A stretch of DNA of 64,000 bases, from contig PDIP01000005.1 in the NCBI GenBank assembly GCA_002811645.1, forward strand, positions 181,484 to 245,483. Direction: 5' to 3'. Origin of the DNA: Corallochytrium limacisporum. Lineage: Eukaryota; Opisthokonta. This document shows, piece after piece, positions 39,432 to 49,788 of this stretch; the stretch's first letter is position 1, and every line of letters starts with the position of its first letter. A model generated the notes under the pieces. That model saw only the letters and a list, made by a program, of their open reading frames with translations, made no database searches and was not told the origin of the DNA. The translations under genes and the position numbers were made by a program.

Positions 39432-42299
39432 TGTACCAAGACTTTGTCATGGACCACTATAGATGCCTCAAACCGTCTACCGTATTTTCTTCATTTCTCT
39501 CAATTTATGCTACGAAGATGTTCGCTCAGATTATTGTTAGTACAGGTGTGGGAATATTTCGTACATTTCGATTCAAACACGTTTGATCTACCTTCCTGTG
39601 CGCTTCATTGGTTCGCCAACTCATCGATGGCGCAGTACTAACGAAGAAAGAAACTCGAACAAATTCCTGACTGCAATATATCATGAAGAATAATGTAACC
39701 CCAAGCAATGTCTCTTTGCATGAAACGTACCTGGTGCTCAGACGAAAAGCGTGGTTAACTTACGCGGCACCTTTCCCCAAGATGCAAATGGGGTGTGTCA
39801 CAGATCCACTTGCCTTTCCCCCTTCCCAACCGCGGGAGGGGAGGGGGGAACGCCCCGGAGGGGGTCTGGGGGAGGGAAGGGGGGGTTTGACCCCGACCCC
39901 GAGGGCCCCTCCCCCAAAACCATCCGACCCTCGGCAGCCAAAACCGCTCGAGCGCTCTCCCCTCCACTGATTTTATCCGGCTTTGGACCTTGTTTTTAAA
40001 ACCGCGCCCCTCATACTCTCTTTTCGGACTCCCACAGGGGCCTCTCTCTACGGTACAATTGCCCCGCCAGGAACATGGGGAAAGACGGTCATTGAGGGGG
40101 TGTCCGAGAATTTTCCGCTGACTTCTTTTGGGCCAAAAAGTACAATGTTTTCTACTTCGTCACCGCAAGGTGGAAAAGTTGTATGGAAGCGAGATGTGTC
40201 AACAAAAACATAACGGGAAATTGGACGCCCTATTTGAGTTTCGCTTTCCGCTGGCCCTGTCCATCTCTCAGTGCCCCAGGAGATTCCAGAATTGCAGGTG
40301 CACGCGGACGGAAGCATTTGGGTATCGATTTCTTACTTTCTGGCGATGGACACCCAGACGAAAGCCAACCCTCCCAGCGGCAAATTCCCCACCAGGTCCA
40401 TCTGCACGGTCATAAACCAGTTAATGGTTACTGTGGCCGTCCGCGTCGCTATCAATGGAATACATGAAGTGCTCGCCCTGAGACTTACTATATTTACTTC
40501 TTCCGAGCCCTATCCGTTTATACGTTTGAACAAGGATGAAGACGGGACGGGAACAAGGATGAATGCAGGTGCCGCGCCATGACCATCTACATTCAACACT
40601 CGCGGTCATCTACATCGCTATCGTGCTGTTCACTTCGGCTCTCTCTCTCTCGCTCTCTCTCACAACACACGCCTGCTGACCATGGCCTGACCACTTCCCC
40701 CCCCGCGGATCGCCGTTGTCCAGGAAGTCCGTACCTACGCCCGGTGAATGGACATTCTAGAGAGCGAACAAACACAAAGTGTAAAGAGTAGACTCGCTGA
40801 TGAGACCTAGGAAATAATTCCATCGCTCGGGCAGCTTTCCTGTTGCTGCACCTCTGCAGGCTCGGGAGCAAGGCGCGAGCTAGAACTCAGCCGTGCGAAA
40901 CGCGGACATAATATTTTGTTCCAGCTCATCCGTCCATCATCGGAGCCCGATTGACGCCAAGATGAGGGCCCAAGGGCTGAATTCAGGGAGGCATACGTCG
41001 ATATAGGGTCCGCGGCGTTTGCTGGTCCTATATTGAAAGCAAACTCAACGTGTGGGCTGAACCAATGCGAACGCCTCTCTGCGTGGGACTTGCACTTGTG
41101 GGTTTGCGATTCACCCTCAGCGTTCATCGCTGAAAACGTAAAACAATCGCCTACTCTAGCTTCCTCCTTTCCATCGATGGAAATGCTATGGAACACCTCC
41201 GGGCATGTTCAACCGCACGTCAATGGCTATTACCAATGGGTGTATCTTGATTGATTATATATTCACGGGGTTTTCCGAACAGATGCGTGCCCCTTGTGCT
41301 CACACTTGCCACTTGCTCATCAAGAGTCTGATACGCAATTTGTATATTACGGCGATGGGACGCATACGCGGAGACCCTCCCCTCTCACCTGTTCCTTCTG
41401 GCACGTCCCGCCTTTTCTACGGGCTCTCGTATTGCATGATCTCCTCCGTGATACCACCTGGCCTGAAAACAACAGAAACCTCTGTCCAGCCAATGGTCTG
41501 TTTTATCCGATTTCGAAAATGGAACTCTAAAAGGGCGGGTGAAGCAACCAAACCAAGCCACCACCACCTCAGGTTTCGATAGTCCCTGTTCTGCCCTGCG
41601 CTCGTGTCATTGTGACGTAAAATGCGCAATACGCCAAGTGGGGCAACACGGAACGGTCGGTCGAGTACATTTAGTCCAACCAATTCCAAACGCGACCTCA
41701 CATACAATTAGCATACAATTCCAACGCTCATTTCCCCTTACGGCTAAATTGTTCGGCCTGCTCTAGAAGTGGGGGATAGGCTTTGATTGCTGCTCGACGT
41801 GGATGGTAGTATTTGCGGTGATCTGCATCTTGATCCGAGCGTGCATACTGGCGGATTAGTGATGATCGGTCACATATTTCTTGATGCCTATAGAACCCTG
41901 ACCCCGAACGCTTCAATGGTACCATTGATCTGTCTGTGGGTGGCTGGTACATGTGCTACTTGGTTTGACCAATATGTATATACCCTTACTTGCTGAGCCA
42001 CCGGAAGGTGCCAGAACCAGATTTGTAACTCACGAGGGGCATCAACCCAATACATGTGCTGTATTGGATAGACAAAGCCGGGAACATCTATGGAACGTAT
42101 TTTAAGGCTATAGAATCATGATGAATGGACGTGCTTGTCATATTCGATTGTTAGGTAGATTCGGTACCTCTAGCATGGTTGTTGGATGTCCCAGAGAATC
42201 AATTGCAAAGGAATTTCTGAGATTGTAGGGACAGATGCAACATTCCACAAGTGTGCACAGTGGGGGATCAATTGAAGTGAATATGTATATTCTTGAAGA
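39432..42299. promoter_or_regulatory. Intergenic DNA upstream of the histidine kinase, with G/C-rich inverted repeat
   Basis: Nearly 2.9 kb without a recognisable gene. Notable are a very G/C-skewed block at 39815-39930 (pyrimidine tract, then at least five G-runs, then C-runs) and a CT microsatellite near 40645-40670. The right part (about 41,500 onward) may be decayed gag or LTR of the adjoining copia element, but I could not show that. Confidence 0.35.
39815..39930. repeat. G-run block with inverted C-runs (hairpin / G-quadruplex potential)
   Basis: A TTTCCCCCTTCCC tract is followed by GGGAGGGGAGGGGGG, several further G3-G7 runs, and then CCCC-containing tracts. The arms can pair as a hairpin, and the G-runs satisfy the four-run quadruplex pattern. 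Confidence 0.5.
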
Positions 42300-44783
42300 A
42301 GGAGCTGACGTTACATCGCAACCGCCCTCCCGATTACTGCTACTGGTGGCACTATAAGCAATTGGGTCTGCAACGGAACGGGAAGTGCAAACCCCAATGA
42401 AAGGATGCAAAATGATGGTAGCATGAAAGCCCATATGGGGACTCATGCAGGTGGCATTGCAGAGGGTGGTACTGAGGGTTTTTGTTACCTGCACTTGGTC
42501 GCTGGCTGATTAGGATACATCTCCGGAGGGAATGGTATGAAATGCGGGCAGTCAAAAGTAGCACCGGGCCCAACCCACAGAATGTTTCGCGATGGGTTTC
42601 ACACAAAACGTGACCCTATCCCCATCGGCAAAGGGACAAATTTTATCGAACTCTCACACAGCAAATCTCAAAATGCACACTCCGGATCACCAGGAAGGAA
42701 TTAAGTACGAACGTCTAGAGGTTGTGTGGTGGTGCGCTCAGATGCTTGCCTGGACGAACTGTAGTCGATACTCTATTGGGTCTTGTACACGAACAGCATG
42801 CTTAATTGCCTGCTCGCCTGACGTACCCATGAGGGGCGAATGATGGAGACGAGATTGAAAGAATCGATGGCGGCGAAGTTGTTACATCAGGACAAAATAG
42901 AAGACTTGAAAGCGGCCATGGTGAAAGGTCACGATGAAAGCGAAAGGCGACTGAATTGCTCAAAGCCAAAGAAGGCTAATGTCCGGGACTTTCCGAATCC
43001 AAATTGCTTCCAAGTGTGGCGGCAACATGTAGCAGCAGACACTGTGACCTACGTGCGTGCTCATGTCCTGTATTGTGGTACCTTCCCCGCTTTTTTACAC
43101 CTTGTCGCCCGAGAGGACTTGCCCTATTCCACGTGTGTAGTCATGGGCACGTTGGAAGTACGTTAATTTGTAGTTTGTATTGATGATCTTGCATCCCTAA
43201 AACAAGTAGCTGCATTACAAATTGTTCGCGTGTGCACACGAGAATGTTAGGGTAAACATTGCGACATGAGTGTTCTTTCCCAACAGCTTCCCCAGTTGAA
43301 GCAGATGGTAAGTTTCCTGATCAACAGATAGGGGCTACTGCGTGATTACAGGTTTCCTTAGATTGACGTTTTGTATCCTGAAAGCATCCCCAGAATTCGA
43401 ACCCACTTTGGGGATCCTACGTAATCTCCCTCTTGGTATCGTGCACAGCAATGGACACCCGTGCTCGCGACCTACATGAAACTGCTTCGTAGGGGAAGGC
43501 CTTCTGGTTGAAGTCTGCGCCTTGCAATATACCACCCTTCCAAAGACACCTCAAAGTGCGTTCCTCTTTGAGTGCATGTGATGCACTGAGGAGTTGAATT
43601 GGGTCAACTAGGGCCGTTCCCCTTCGTTGCGGGAGAGATGGTACAGATGGTTGTAACAAATCGTACATTAAAATACAGCCTGTTCCACCACACGACGGCC
43701 ATGCCCGGAAAAGCCTGCTCCAAATTTCGTACACTTGGTACGATAGTATTTATGTTCGAGAGTGCGCGAGGAGCTGCGGGGTAACAAAGGTCGGAACTAA
43801 ACACGCAAGTTGAATCGGCTATGCGATCCGCCCTATCGCATCGAAAGTAACAGGTGGAACCCATTCGGCAAAATAGCCTTGGTCGTATAACATCTTTGCC
43901 ATGTTGAACGCGAACGATCGTCTCCCATGTCTCAACCATCCACATTTGGCCGTGTGTGGTGCGCTTTCTCAAGAATGGTAGGCAATATTTGACCGCCGGC
44001 ATGACTGGTATACAAACAAGTAGTTGGTAGATTTGGGATTCAAAGGGCACGGGGAGGAAATCTACGAACACAAAGGAAATGTCATACATTAAGTTGTAAA
44101 GTCCGTAAAGTACGGAAGAACGACTACGAGCAATGCCAACGGTCGGACGAAGCAGATCTCCTACTGATTTCTCCGACTCCTAAAACGCTATAGCACCGGG
44201 GGTTGCTGTGTGATTTCGTCAACCTGTGTCGCCAGTACAATCGCCTGAAGCAAAGTCCAACGTTCTCCGCACACCAGGAAATGAAGGCCGAATTCGCAGG
44301 TCTCTTTGGGGGCTACGAAGCCAGCGGACACCAATTCACATTCACATGCAGGACAGCGTTGGTGGTGAGGCTGAGTTGAAGGGGTTTACTAACATTCTGC
44401 TTGAGTGAGATGTCCACCGAGCAGGAAAATACATATTCCACGCCTTCATTTAACTTCATGTCTCCAGGGAGAATGATCTACAGTCCGATCGGCGGTTCAT
44501 TGCAGTACGCATCCTCTGCTACAAAATAGACCCCAGAAAGTGGCTGATTTTCGGGAGCGGCAAGGCTTTAATGTTGCAGCAGACTCCAGTGGGCCCTCGT
44601 CCTCTGGCAAGACTCATCATAGAGTTCGCTCGAACTTGGGGCCGAATCGAGACTCCGGATTTTTCATGGAAAAGTTTTGCATACGGTTGCTACAAAGGGA
44701 ATATGACTGGAACTCAGCAGTCGGGGCTATCTGTGCGCTGTGTAAGAGAGTCCTGGGCGGGGACGGCTTATGAAATTATGTAA
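42300..44783 (+). mobile_element. Decayed Ty1/copia-type LTR retrotransposon (pseudogenised pol)
   Basis: Forward-strand translations, broken by stops and frameshifts, carry copia hallmarks in the right order. A Cys/His-rich knuckle-like patch lies near 42,335-42,395. A protease-like segment (PGPTHRMFRDGF, 42,564-42,599, then DPIPIG) follows. A pre-integrase/integrase core runs to 43,250 (VVMGTLEVR, one stop, then FVVCIDDLASLK). The integrase C-terminal part is at 43,599-43,784 (EMVQMVVTNRTLKYS, then CSKFRTLGTIVFMF). Reverse-transcriptase palm (GRIRRSLWGLRSQ, 44,286-44,324) and late RT (YSPIGGSLQYASSAT, about 44,479-44,523) follow. Much of the central RT is missing or unreadable, and I found no LTRs or target-site duplication. 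The element ends about 130 bp from UBA5 and shares its orientation. It is inactive. Confidence 0.65.
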
Positions 44784-44907
44784 GCGGATTAAGGGCACGA
44801 GCTACCGATGTACTTAAGGAATGGATAGACCTTGGTGTAAACACGTCATGACGTTCACATTTCATTTTGTACCATGGCCATATAGAGCAATCATGAAATG
44901 TCTTTAG
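44780..44907 (+). other. Candidate 128-nt intron in the UBA5 leader
   Basis: Donor AT|GTAAGC and acceptor TGTCTTTAG, ending 11 bases before the UBA5 ATG. If real, the first UBA5 exon lies inside the copia remnant. Moderate support only. Confidence 0.35.
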
Positions 44908-44918
44908 TTTGAAACAAG

Positions 44919-46082
44919 ATGACAGAAAGCGTAGAAGGCTTGCGAGCGCGTGTCCGCGAGCTGGAAACGGAGTTGGCGCGCTTGATCAAGAAGGATAGGC
45001 CAAGCCGGCAAAAGATTGCGCACATGGATGATGCAGTACGTGCAGATAACCCGTATAGTAGATTGTTGGCCCTGCAGCGTATGGGTGTGGTAGAGAACTA
45101 TAGAATGATCCGCGACTGCACGGTACTGCTGGTCGGGGTTGGAGGTGTCGGTGCCGTGGCGGCCGAGATGCTGACCCGCAGTGGGATTGGTAAATTAATC
45201 TTGTACGATTACGACAGTGTAGAACTAGCAAATATGAATCGGATGTTTTACACACCACAGCAATGTGGCATGTCCAAAGTGGATGCTGCGATTGAGACAC
45301 TGAGCATGATCAACCCTGACACGGAGCTGGTAGGTAGGCACTGCAATGTCACCTCGGTGCGGAGCCAGGAGACATTGGAAGAAGACATTCTGCGCGGATC
45401 ACTGGACGGTTCCAAGATACAGTTGCTCCTGAGCTGTGTGGATACCTACGAAGCTCGGGTGACACTGAACCATCTGGCTACCACGCACTGTATTGAGTGG
45501 ATCGAATCAGGTGTGGGTGAGAACGCCGTAAGTTCCCACGTGCAGTTCATGGAGCCTGGGCTTAGCGCTTGCTACATGTGTATTCCTCCTCTGCTGGTCA
45601 GTCTGGAGGAAGACGAGAAGCAGTTGAACAAAGAAGGAGTCTGTGCGGCCAGCCTGAGCACGGTGGTGAGCATCACGGCAGGGTTGCTGGTGCAGGCCGC
45701 ACTGAAGTACCTTCTGCACTTTGGTGAGGTCAGTGCAGTAATAAACTATAACGCACTTGCGGACTACTTTGCGGTATTTCCGAAGGCGCCACCGAATCCA
45801 GAGTGTGAATGTGATCCATGTCGTTTACAGCAAGTGGAGCGCATGGGAGATATCTCAAAGCACCAGAAGCATCTGCAGGCGCCACGTTCTACACAGGACG
45901 AGGATCTCAGGAAGGCCAAGGAAGACAAGTCATCCGAGGACTGGTCCAAGTATGGCATTGAGATCGTTGATGACAGTAATGAAGACGAGGACCACGATAC
46001 CATATCTGCTGCTCCAGCGGTGGATATCGGTGACTCCAATCTGTCAGATCTGCGCAGTCAACTCAGTCAACTACAGAAGTGA
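44919..46082 (+). CDS. UBA5: UBA5, E1-activating enzyme of the UFM1 pathway
   Basis: A 387-residue ThiF-fold E1 (human 404). NPYSRLLALQRMG begins the adenylation domain, then VGVGGVGAV (72-80) binds ATP, ANMNRMFY follows, and zinc ligands CYMC (218-221) and CECDPC near 298 complete the fold. Catalytic Cys242 lies in EGVCAASL. The C-terminal region holds YGIEIVDDSNEDED (about 348-361), matching the UFM1/LC3-interacting motif of UBA5 (WGIELV in human). It activates UFM1 and passes it to UFC1. The first 40 residues form a short coiled coil (LRARVRELETELARLIKK). Fungi such as yeast lack this pathway, which argues against a yeast-like host. Single coding exon. It converges with TMEM14 (69 bp). Confidence 0.96.
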   Translation: MTESVEGLRARVRELETELARLIKKDRPSRQKIAHMDDAVRADNPYSRLLALQRMGVVENYRMIRDCTVLLVGVGGVGAVAAEMLTRSGIGKLILYDYDSVELANMNRMFYTPQQCGMSKVDAAIETLSMINPDTELVGRHCNVTSVRSQETLEEDILRGSLDGSKIQLLLSCVDTYEARVTLNHLATTHCIEWIESGVGENAVSSHVQFMEPGLSACYMCIPPLLVSLEEDEKQLNKEGVCAASLSTVVSITAGLLVQAALKYLLHFGEVSAVINYNALADYFAVFPKAPPNPECECDPCRLQQVERMGDISKHQKHLQAPRSTQDEDLRKAKEDKSSEDWSKYGIEIVDDSNEDEDHDTISAAPAVDIGDSNLSDLRSQLSQLQK

Positions 46083-46151
46083 AAACAATTGATATTGATT
46101 AAATGTACAACCGTGTATGATAGATACCTGTAGACGCGCATTCAGGAGCCA

Positions 46152-46466
46152 TTAAGACCACTCCAGGACCTTCATGCCGTTGAATGCACCAGCACCAATG
46201 GCAGCGAGTGTAAGAATGACGGGCATAGGCTTCTTGGACTTCAGAGCGCGAGTTCCCATGACAGTACCGAGCAGGACACTGGCACCGGTGGCAATCTGGT
46301 GACCAAGCAGAGCTTCGTTTTGCTGAATTAGGTAGCCGGAGTATCCATAAACGCTGGCGAAAAGGAGACCAGCAGCCAGAGAGGGCACGGACTTGGCCTT
46401 AATGTAGCCGATGGTACCACCGATGGCCAAAAGGCCAGCCATGGTGTAATTGGGATGGTGCGACAT
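46152..46466 (-). CDS. TMEM14-family small membrane protein
   Basis: A 104-residue protein with four predicted hydrophobic segments (YTMAGLLAIGGTIGYIKA, SLAAGLLFASVYGYSGYL, IATGASVLLGTVMGTRA, PVILTLAAIGAGAFNG). The GGxxGYxKAxSxPSLxAG core is the TMEM14 signature. Family members sit in the mitochondrial inner membrane or secretory membranes; human TMEM14C transports protoporphyrinogen IX. The frame is open 21 codons further upstream (to 46529), but the family start MSHHPNYTMAG fits 46466. A TA|GTAAGC donor near 46593 suggests a leader intron. Single coding exon. Confidence 0.88.
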   Translation of the reverse strand: MSHHPNYTMAGLLAIGGTIGYIKAKSVPSLAAGLLFASVYGYSGYLIQQNEALLGHQIATGASVLLGTVMGTRALKSKKPMPVILTLAAIGAGAFNGMKVLEWS

Positions 46467-46949
46467 CTTTCTGTGACTAACTTTGAACCGAGAGCAAAGA
46501 ATCCTTATATCTTGAAAACTGATAATCATGCAGTCTAGGAGCTAACCCAGTCAAATACCACCATTAAAATAAAGACAGTTGGATGCTTACTAGGCGAATT
46601 CATTTCTCAGGCACAATAAACTGATAAGAGGTGCGTTGAAGACGCCGAGTGTCGTTCACCCGTCTCCCACTCTGTAGTATCCTCAATGAGTAGGGAGCCC
46701 GATGGCAAAACCCAAAATTACCCCCCCCCCCCGGGGGGGGGGTGGCCGGGGGGTTGGTGGCTGTTGGCTTGGATAGGCTCCCCGCGATCCAGCCCACAAG
46801 CCACAGCACTGAGGGGATGTAAGCCCCGGAGCAAAGTGACGATAGTGCCTCGCCCCTTTGGTTCACGGTTGAATTCTTCATAGAACTTTGGTGTTACAGA
46901 CACACATATTCAGATAGTATATAGAAGATTTTTAGTCGTTTCAAGAAGT
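46467..46949. promoter_or_regulatory. Spacer between TMEM14 and RhoGAP with C12G10 palindrome
   Basis: A 483-bp region between tandem leftward genes. Apart from the C12G10 tract and GC-rich flanks (46,742-46,765) it shows no gene. Confidence 0.4.
46721..46742. repeat. C12G10 palindromic homopolymer tract
   Basis: Twelve C followed immediately by ten G, then further G-rich DNA (GTGGCCGGGGGGTTGG). It is self-complementary with no loop and also G-quadruplex/i-motif prone. Confidence 0.8.
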
Positions 46950-48359
46950 TTACTTAACAGGGTTGGCAAGCATCTCCAACTGTCCCTTCAGGAAGTTGTT
47001 CTGCAATTCCAAGGTCTCGATACTCTGCATGAGCATTGCACAGGTCTCGGTCAGTTCGGCGACGACCGTCTCCAATTCGCGCCGCTCCTGCTTGTCGTGT
47101 GCAATGAGGCCCTTGAGGTCCAACACCTGGGCTTTGAGATCTGCCATTTTCTTTGCCGGGGCGTCGACTGCGGAAGATCCTTCCTTGGATCCACCGACCT
47201 CGACCGCACTGTCATCACCGCTGAGTAGACCTGAAGAATCCCTGGGAAGCTCGCTAGGCTGCGTGTCTCGAAGCGTCTTCTGCACATCGTAGAGAATCGC
47301 AATGTAGTTCCGTGGCACGTCGACCTTCTTGTCATCGTTCTTGACGACGACATAAGTATCCTCGTCCTCCTGCATCTTCTCAATCTGTACAATCTCCCCC
47401 TCAAAGATCTGGTCACCCTCGGGCGTCTTGAAGTCGTAATTCATCCGTCCAAAGGCCTGCGGAGGCACCTCACTGTCTGGCCGCTCTGCAAACAAAGTCT
47501 CGCAGTTCTCGATCATCAGCGTTGTGACACTGTTGACCTGCGATTGGCTCTTGGCCATAGCCATGATGCTCTGGCCATGCTGGCGCATAATGTTCGGACC
47601 GACGCACGTCGCCAGATTGGCTGGTCCCATCTTTGTGGTTGCCTGGTGTTTTGACAGGTTACCGAGGAACTTCATTATGGCCGCAGTCAGGGCATAATGA
47701 CAGGGGGGCAGAGACAACAGGATTGCGCGCAACTGTTTCTTCTGCGCGTCCGTGCCATCCCTACCGACAGCGGCCATGAGGACATCGTAGAGATCATATG
47801 GCAGCAGAGGATCCGGGAGTTCTCGCAGATACAGCTTAAGCACACCAGCCGCAACGTGCGGGTCGCGACAGTCCTCGGCAAAATTGATGGGTTCCCCTTC
47901 GTCAAGCATCTCCCTGTACTTGTTGATCTGTCCGGCAAAGCCCGAAATGCGGAAGATACCCTCGGTCTGTGTGCCAGTTTCCGAAATGTAACTCATAATG
48001 TCATCCATAAATTGCGGATACATACGATCTGTATAGCGCATGAGGTTCAGTGCAGCACCGAAATAAGGGCTACCACTGCTACCCGTCACAGTACGCTTGA
48101 GCAGGAAGATTGGGTGTTCTACGCTCAGATTGTAAATACCGACCGCTTGGCTGTTGTCAAGCCATGTACCCTTGCTGTTGACATCTCCGGGGGTGTCAGG
48201 TTTAAAGATCCAGTACTGATCTGCGTTATCCAATTGAATTTTGTTCAGGATGGTCTTCTTTGCGTCCGCTACTGTGGTCGATGCGCTGACCTTAATTGTC
48301 TTCTTGGTCCTCACGTCCGGGATCTCCAGGCGGAGAAACAACGGAGCGTTCAAATCCAT
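46950..48359 (-). CDS. RhoGAP protein with N-terminal ubiquitin-like (talin F0/RA-type) domain, SH3-like domain and coiled coil
   Basis: This 469-residue protein begins with a beta-grasp domain (about 6-90; LRLEIPDVRTKKTIKVSAST, DAKKTILNKI) resembling the F0 domain of talin or an RA domain. A RhoGAP domain follows (about 103-295), with arginine finger Arg137 in EGIFRISG, LKLYLRELPDPLLP and MGPANLATCVGPNI. Then comes an SH3-like segment (about 310-366; ALYDF-type residues degenerate, ending VDVPRNYIAIL) and a C-terminal coiled coil (about 405-465). It should switch off Rho/Rac/Cdc42 GTPases. The N-terminal domain may bind a small GTPase or membrane. I do not know a standard family with exactly this set. 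Single exon. Confidence 0.88.
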   Translation of the reverse strand: MDLNAPLFLRLEIPDVRTKKTIKVSASTTVADAKKTILNKIQLDNADQYWIFKPDTPGDVNSKGTWLDNSQAVGIYNLSVEHPIFLLKRTVTGSSGSPYFGAALNLMRYTDRMYPQFMDDIMSYISETGTQTEGIFRISGFAGQINKYREMLDEGEPINFAEDCRDPHVAAGVLKLYLRELPDPLLPYDLYDVLMAAVGRDGTDAQKKQLRAILLSLPPCHYALTAAIMKFLGNLSKHQATTKMGPANLATCVGPNIMRQHGQSIMAMAKSQSQVNSVTTLMIENCETLFAERPDSEVPPQAFGRMNYDFKTPEGDQIFEGEIVQIEKMQEDEDTYVVVKNDDKKVDVPRNYIAILYDVQKTLRDTQPSELPRDSSGLLSGDDSAVEVGGSKEGSSAVDAPAKKMADLKAQVLDLKGLIAHDKQERRELETVVAELTETCAMLMQSIETLELQNNFLKGQLEMLANPVK

Positions 48360-49788
48360 ATTTGCACGTTTGCTCTGTTCCCTTGATTACTTCTTTTCTG
48401 CGATTCACATTCTACTCTCCTTCTGATCTCTTAGAAGTTGCTCAACCCTAGTTTTATACTTTACCACACAGGATTTGACACTTGACTTACCATTCCGATC
48501 CAACCGCCCAACAGAAACTGTCTGTGAAGTACCAGAGTCAACACCATCTCAACTTTCGATTATGATTGTCCTATTTTCGTCGAAGTACTCATCAATACGA
48601 TTAATGGAGAAGCAGCGCAAAAAGGAAGACAGAGAATAGTCAACGCTCAATTAAAGAACGCACTCAGTTTCCAAAACAATGGAAGCGAGGAACCAGCAAG
48701 GACGACGATGTCTTCGGCAAGTATTTTGGAGCCCTAACGCTCGCCGGAACGGGGGTGACATCCATATATTTTCTATGGAGATCTAGGGTGTGGGCTACGG
48801 GGCGCGGAAGGGAAAGGGTTGTGCGCCGGGGAGTGCGTTAAAATGAAAAGAGGGACCGATCGGGGCTAGGTGTGCATAGAGACAGAAGTCGGGGGTAGGG
48901 CCACAGTTTATAACCGTCTCAAGGAGAAGAAGACAACTCTTTCCCCGTGCCTGCTTTTCTTGTAGATCTATGAACAGTACTGAAAGTACTTCGCTTTCTG
49001 ATCTCTTTCTGCGGAATCGGTTGCTGCGACCAGCCACCCCAACACAGCAACCGTGTGTAGCAGCGGGTCCTTCCCCCCCCTTCCCTCTCAACCAACTCAC
49101 ATTCAGCCAATCAGCGTGCAGAATCGTCTAAGGCTGCCAGTGAGCGCTTCGATATATACTGAATGTACTGAGTTTCGGGTCACAATACGTTCAGTATGGA
49201 GTAAACGGGTAGCGGTACATCGCCTACTGACCCTATACTGAATGTACCGTCCAGAACTTAAACACTCGTTGAACCGAACCCGGTGCAGTCACTGCCAACT
49301 TGACCCAGCAGGCACTACGGTAGGGTAATTTTGTACCTGCGGTAGCAAAGGTATGCGCAATGGGGAAAGTTTCTTGTGCGGGGCGGCCCAACGTCCTTGT
49401 CAGGGCCGGGCTGTGATATCCCGTCCTCTCCGTCCGGGGTGGACGGGGGCCTATTTTTAAACACCCTTCAGAATCTACGGAGAGAAGCCAAAATAAACCG
49501 TGCACACGCTAACCCGTGATATACTCAGGAGAGACACCGCCCGGCGTGTTGGGGACACACGGGTCACGCACGCAAGTGTACTGGAAAGGTAGTGTACCGC
49601 TTTGCACCGGAAGGGGACCCTATCCGTAGACAGGGATATGAGGTTCTGGGTGCGTGTCGATATAGAAGCTGTATGATATTGGAGATCCAGGACAAGAGGG
49701 TACACCAAGCGGTCTATGTCGAGGAAACACTACTGCTCTGTCCAGAACAGGCATTAGCAAAACAATACAGACCGGCAAGTTGTCAGCC
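48360..49788. promoter_or_regulatory. Divergent intergenic region, RhoGAP / alpha-beta hydrolase
   Basis: A 1.4 kb spacer. It contains a CCAAT box near 49111, and a cluster of three TACTGAA(T/C)GT sites in about 95 bases: TATACTGAATGTAC at 49155-49168 and 49234-49247 in direct orientation, and one inverted copy at 49188-49197. This looks like a transcription-factor cluster. No gene was seen. Confidence 0.5.
49155..49247. repeat. Cluster of TACTGAAYGT sites (14-bp exact direct repeat plus inverted copy)
   Basis: TATACTGAATGTAC occurs exactly twice, 79 bases apart. Between them ACGTTCAGTA is the same core (TACTGAACGT) on the other strand. Confidence 0.6.

Noticed and set aside
43380-43460. TTCGAACCC string suggesting a tRNA T-loop
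   Set aside because: No matching acceptor, D or anticodon arms could be built; it lies in the copia remnant.
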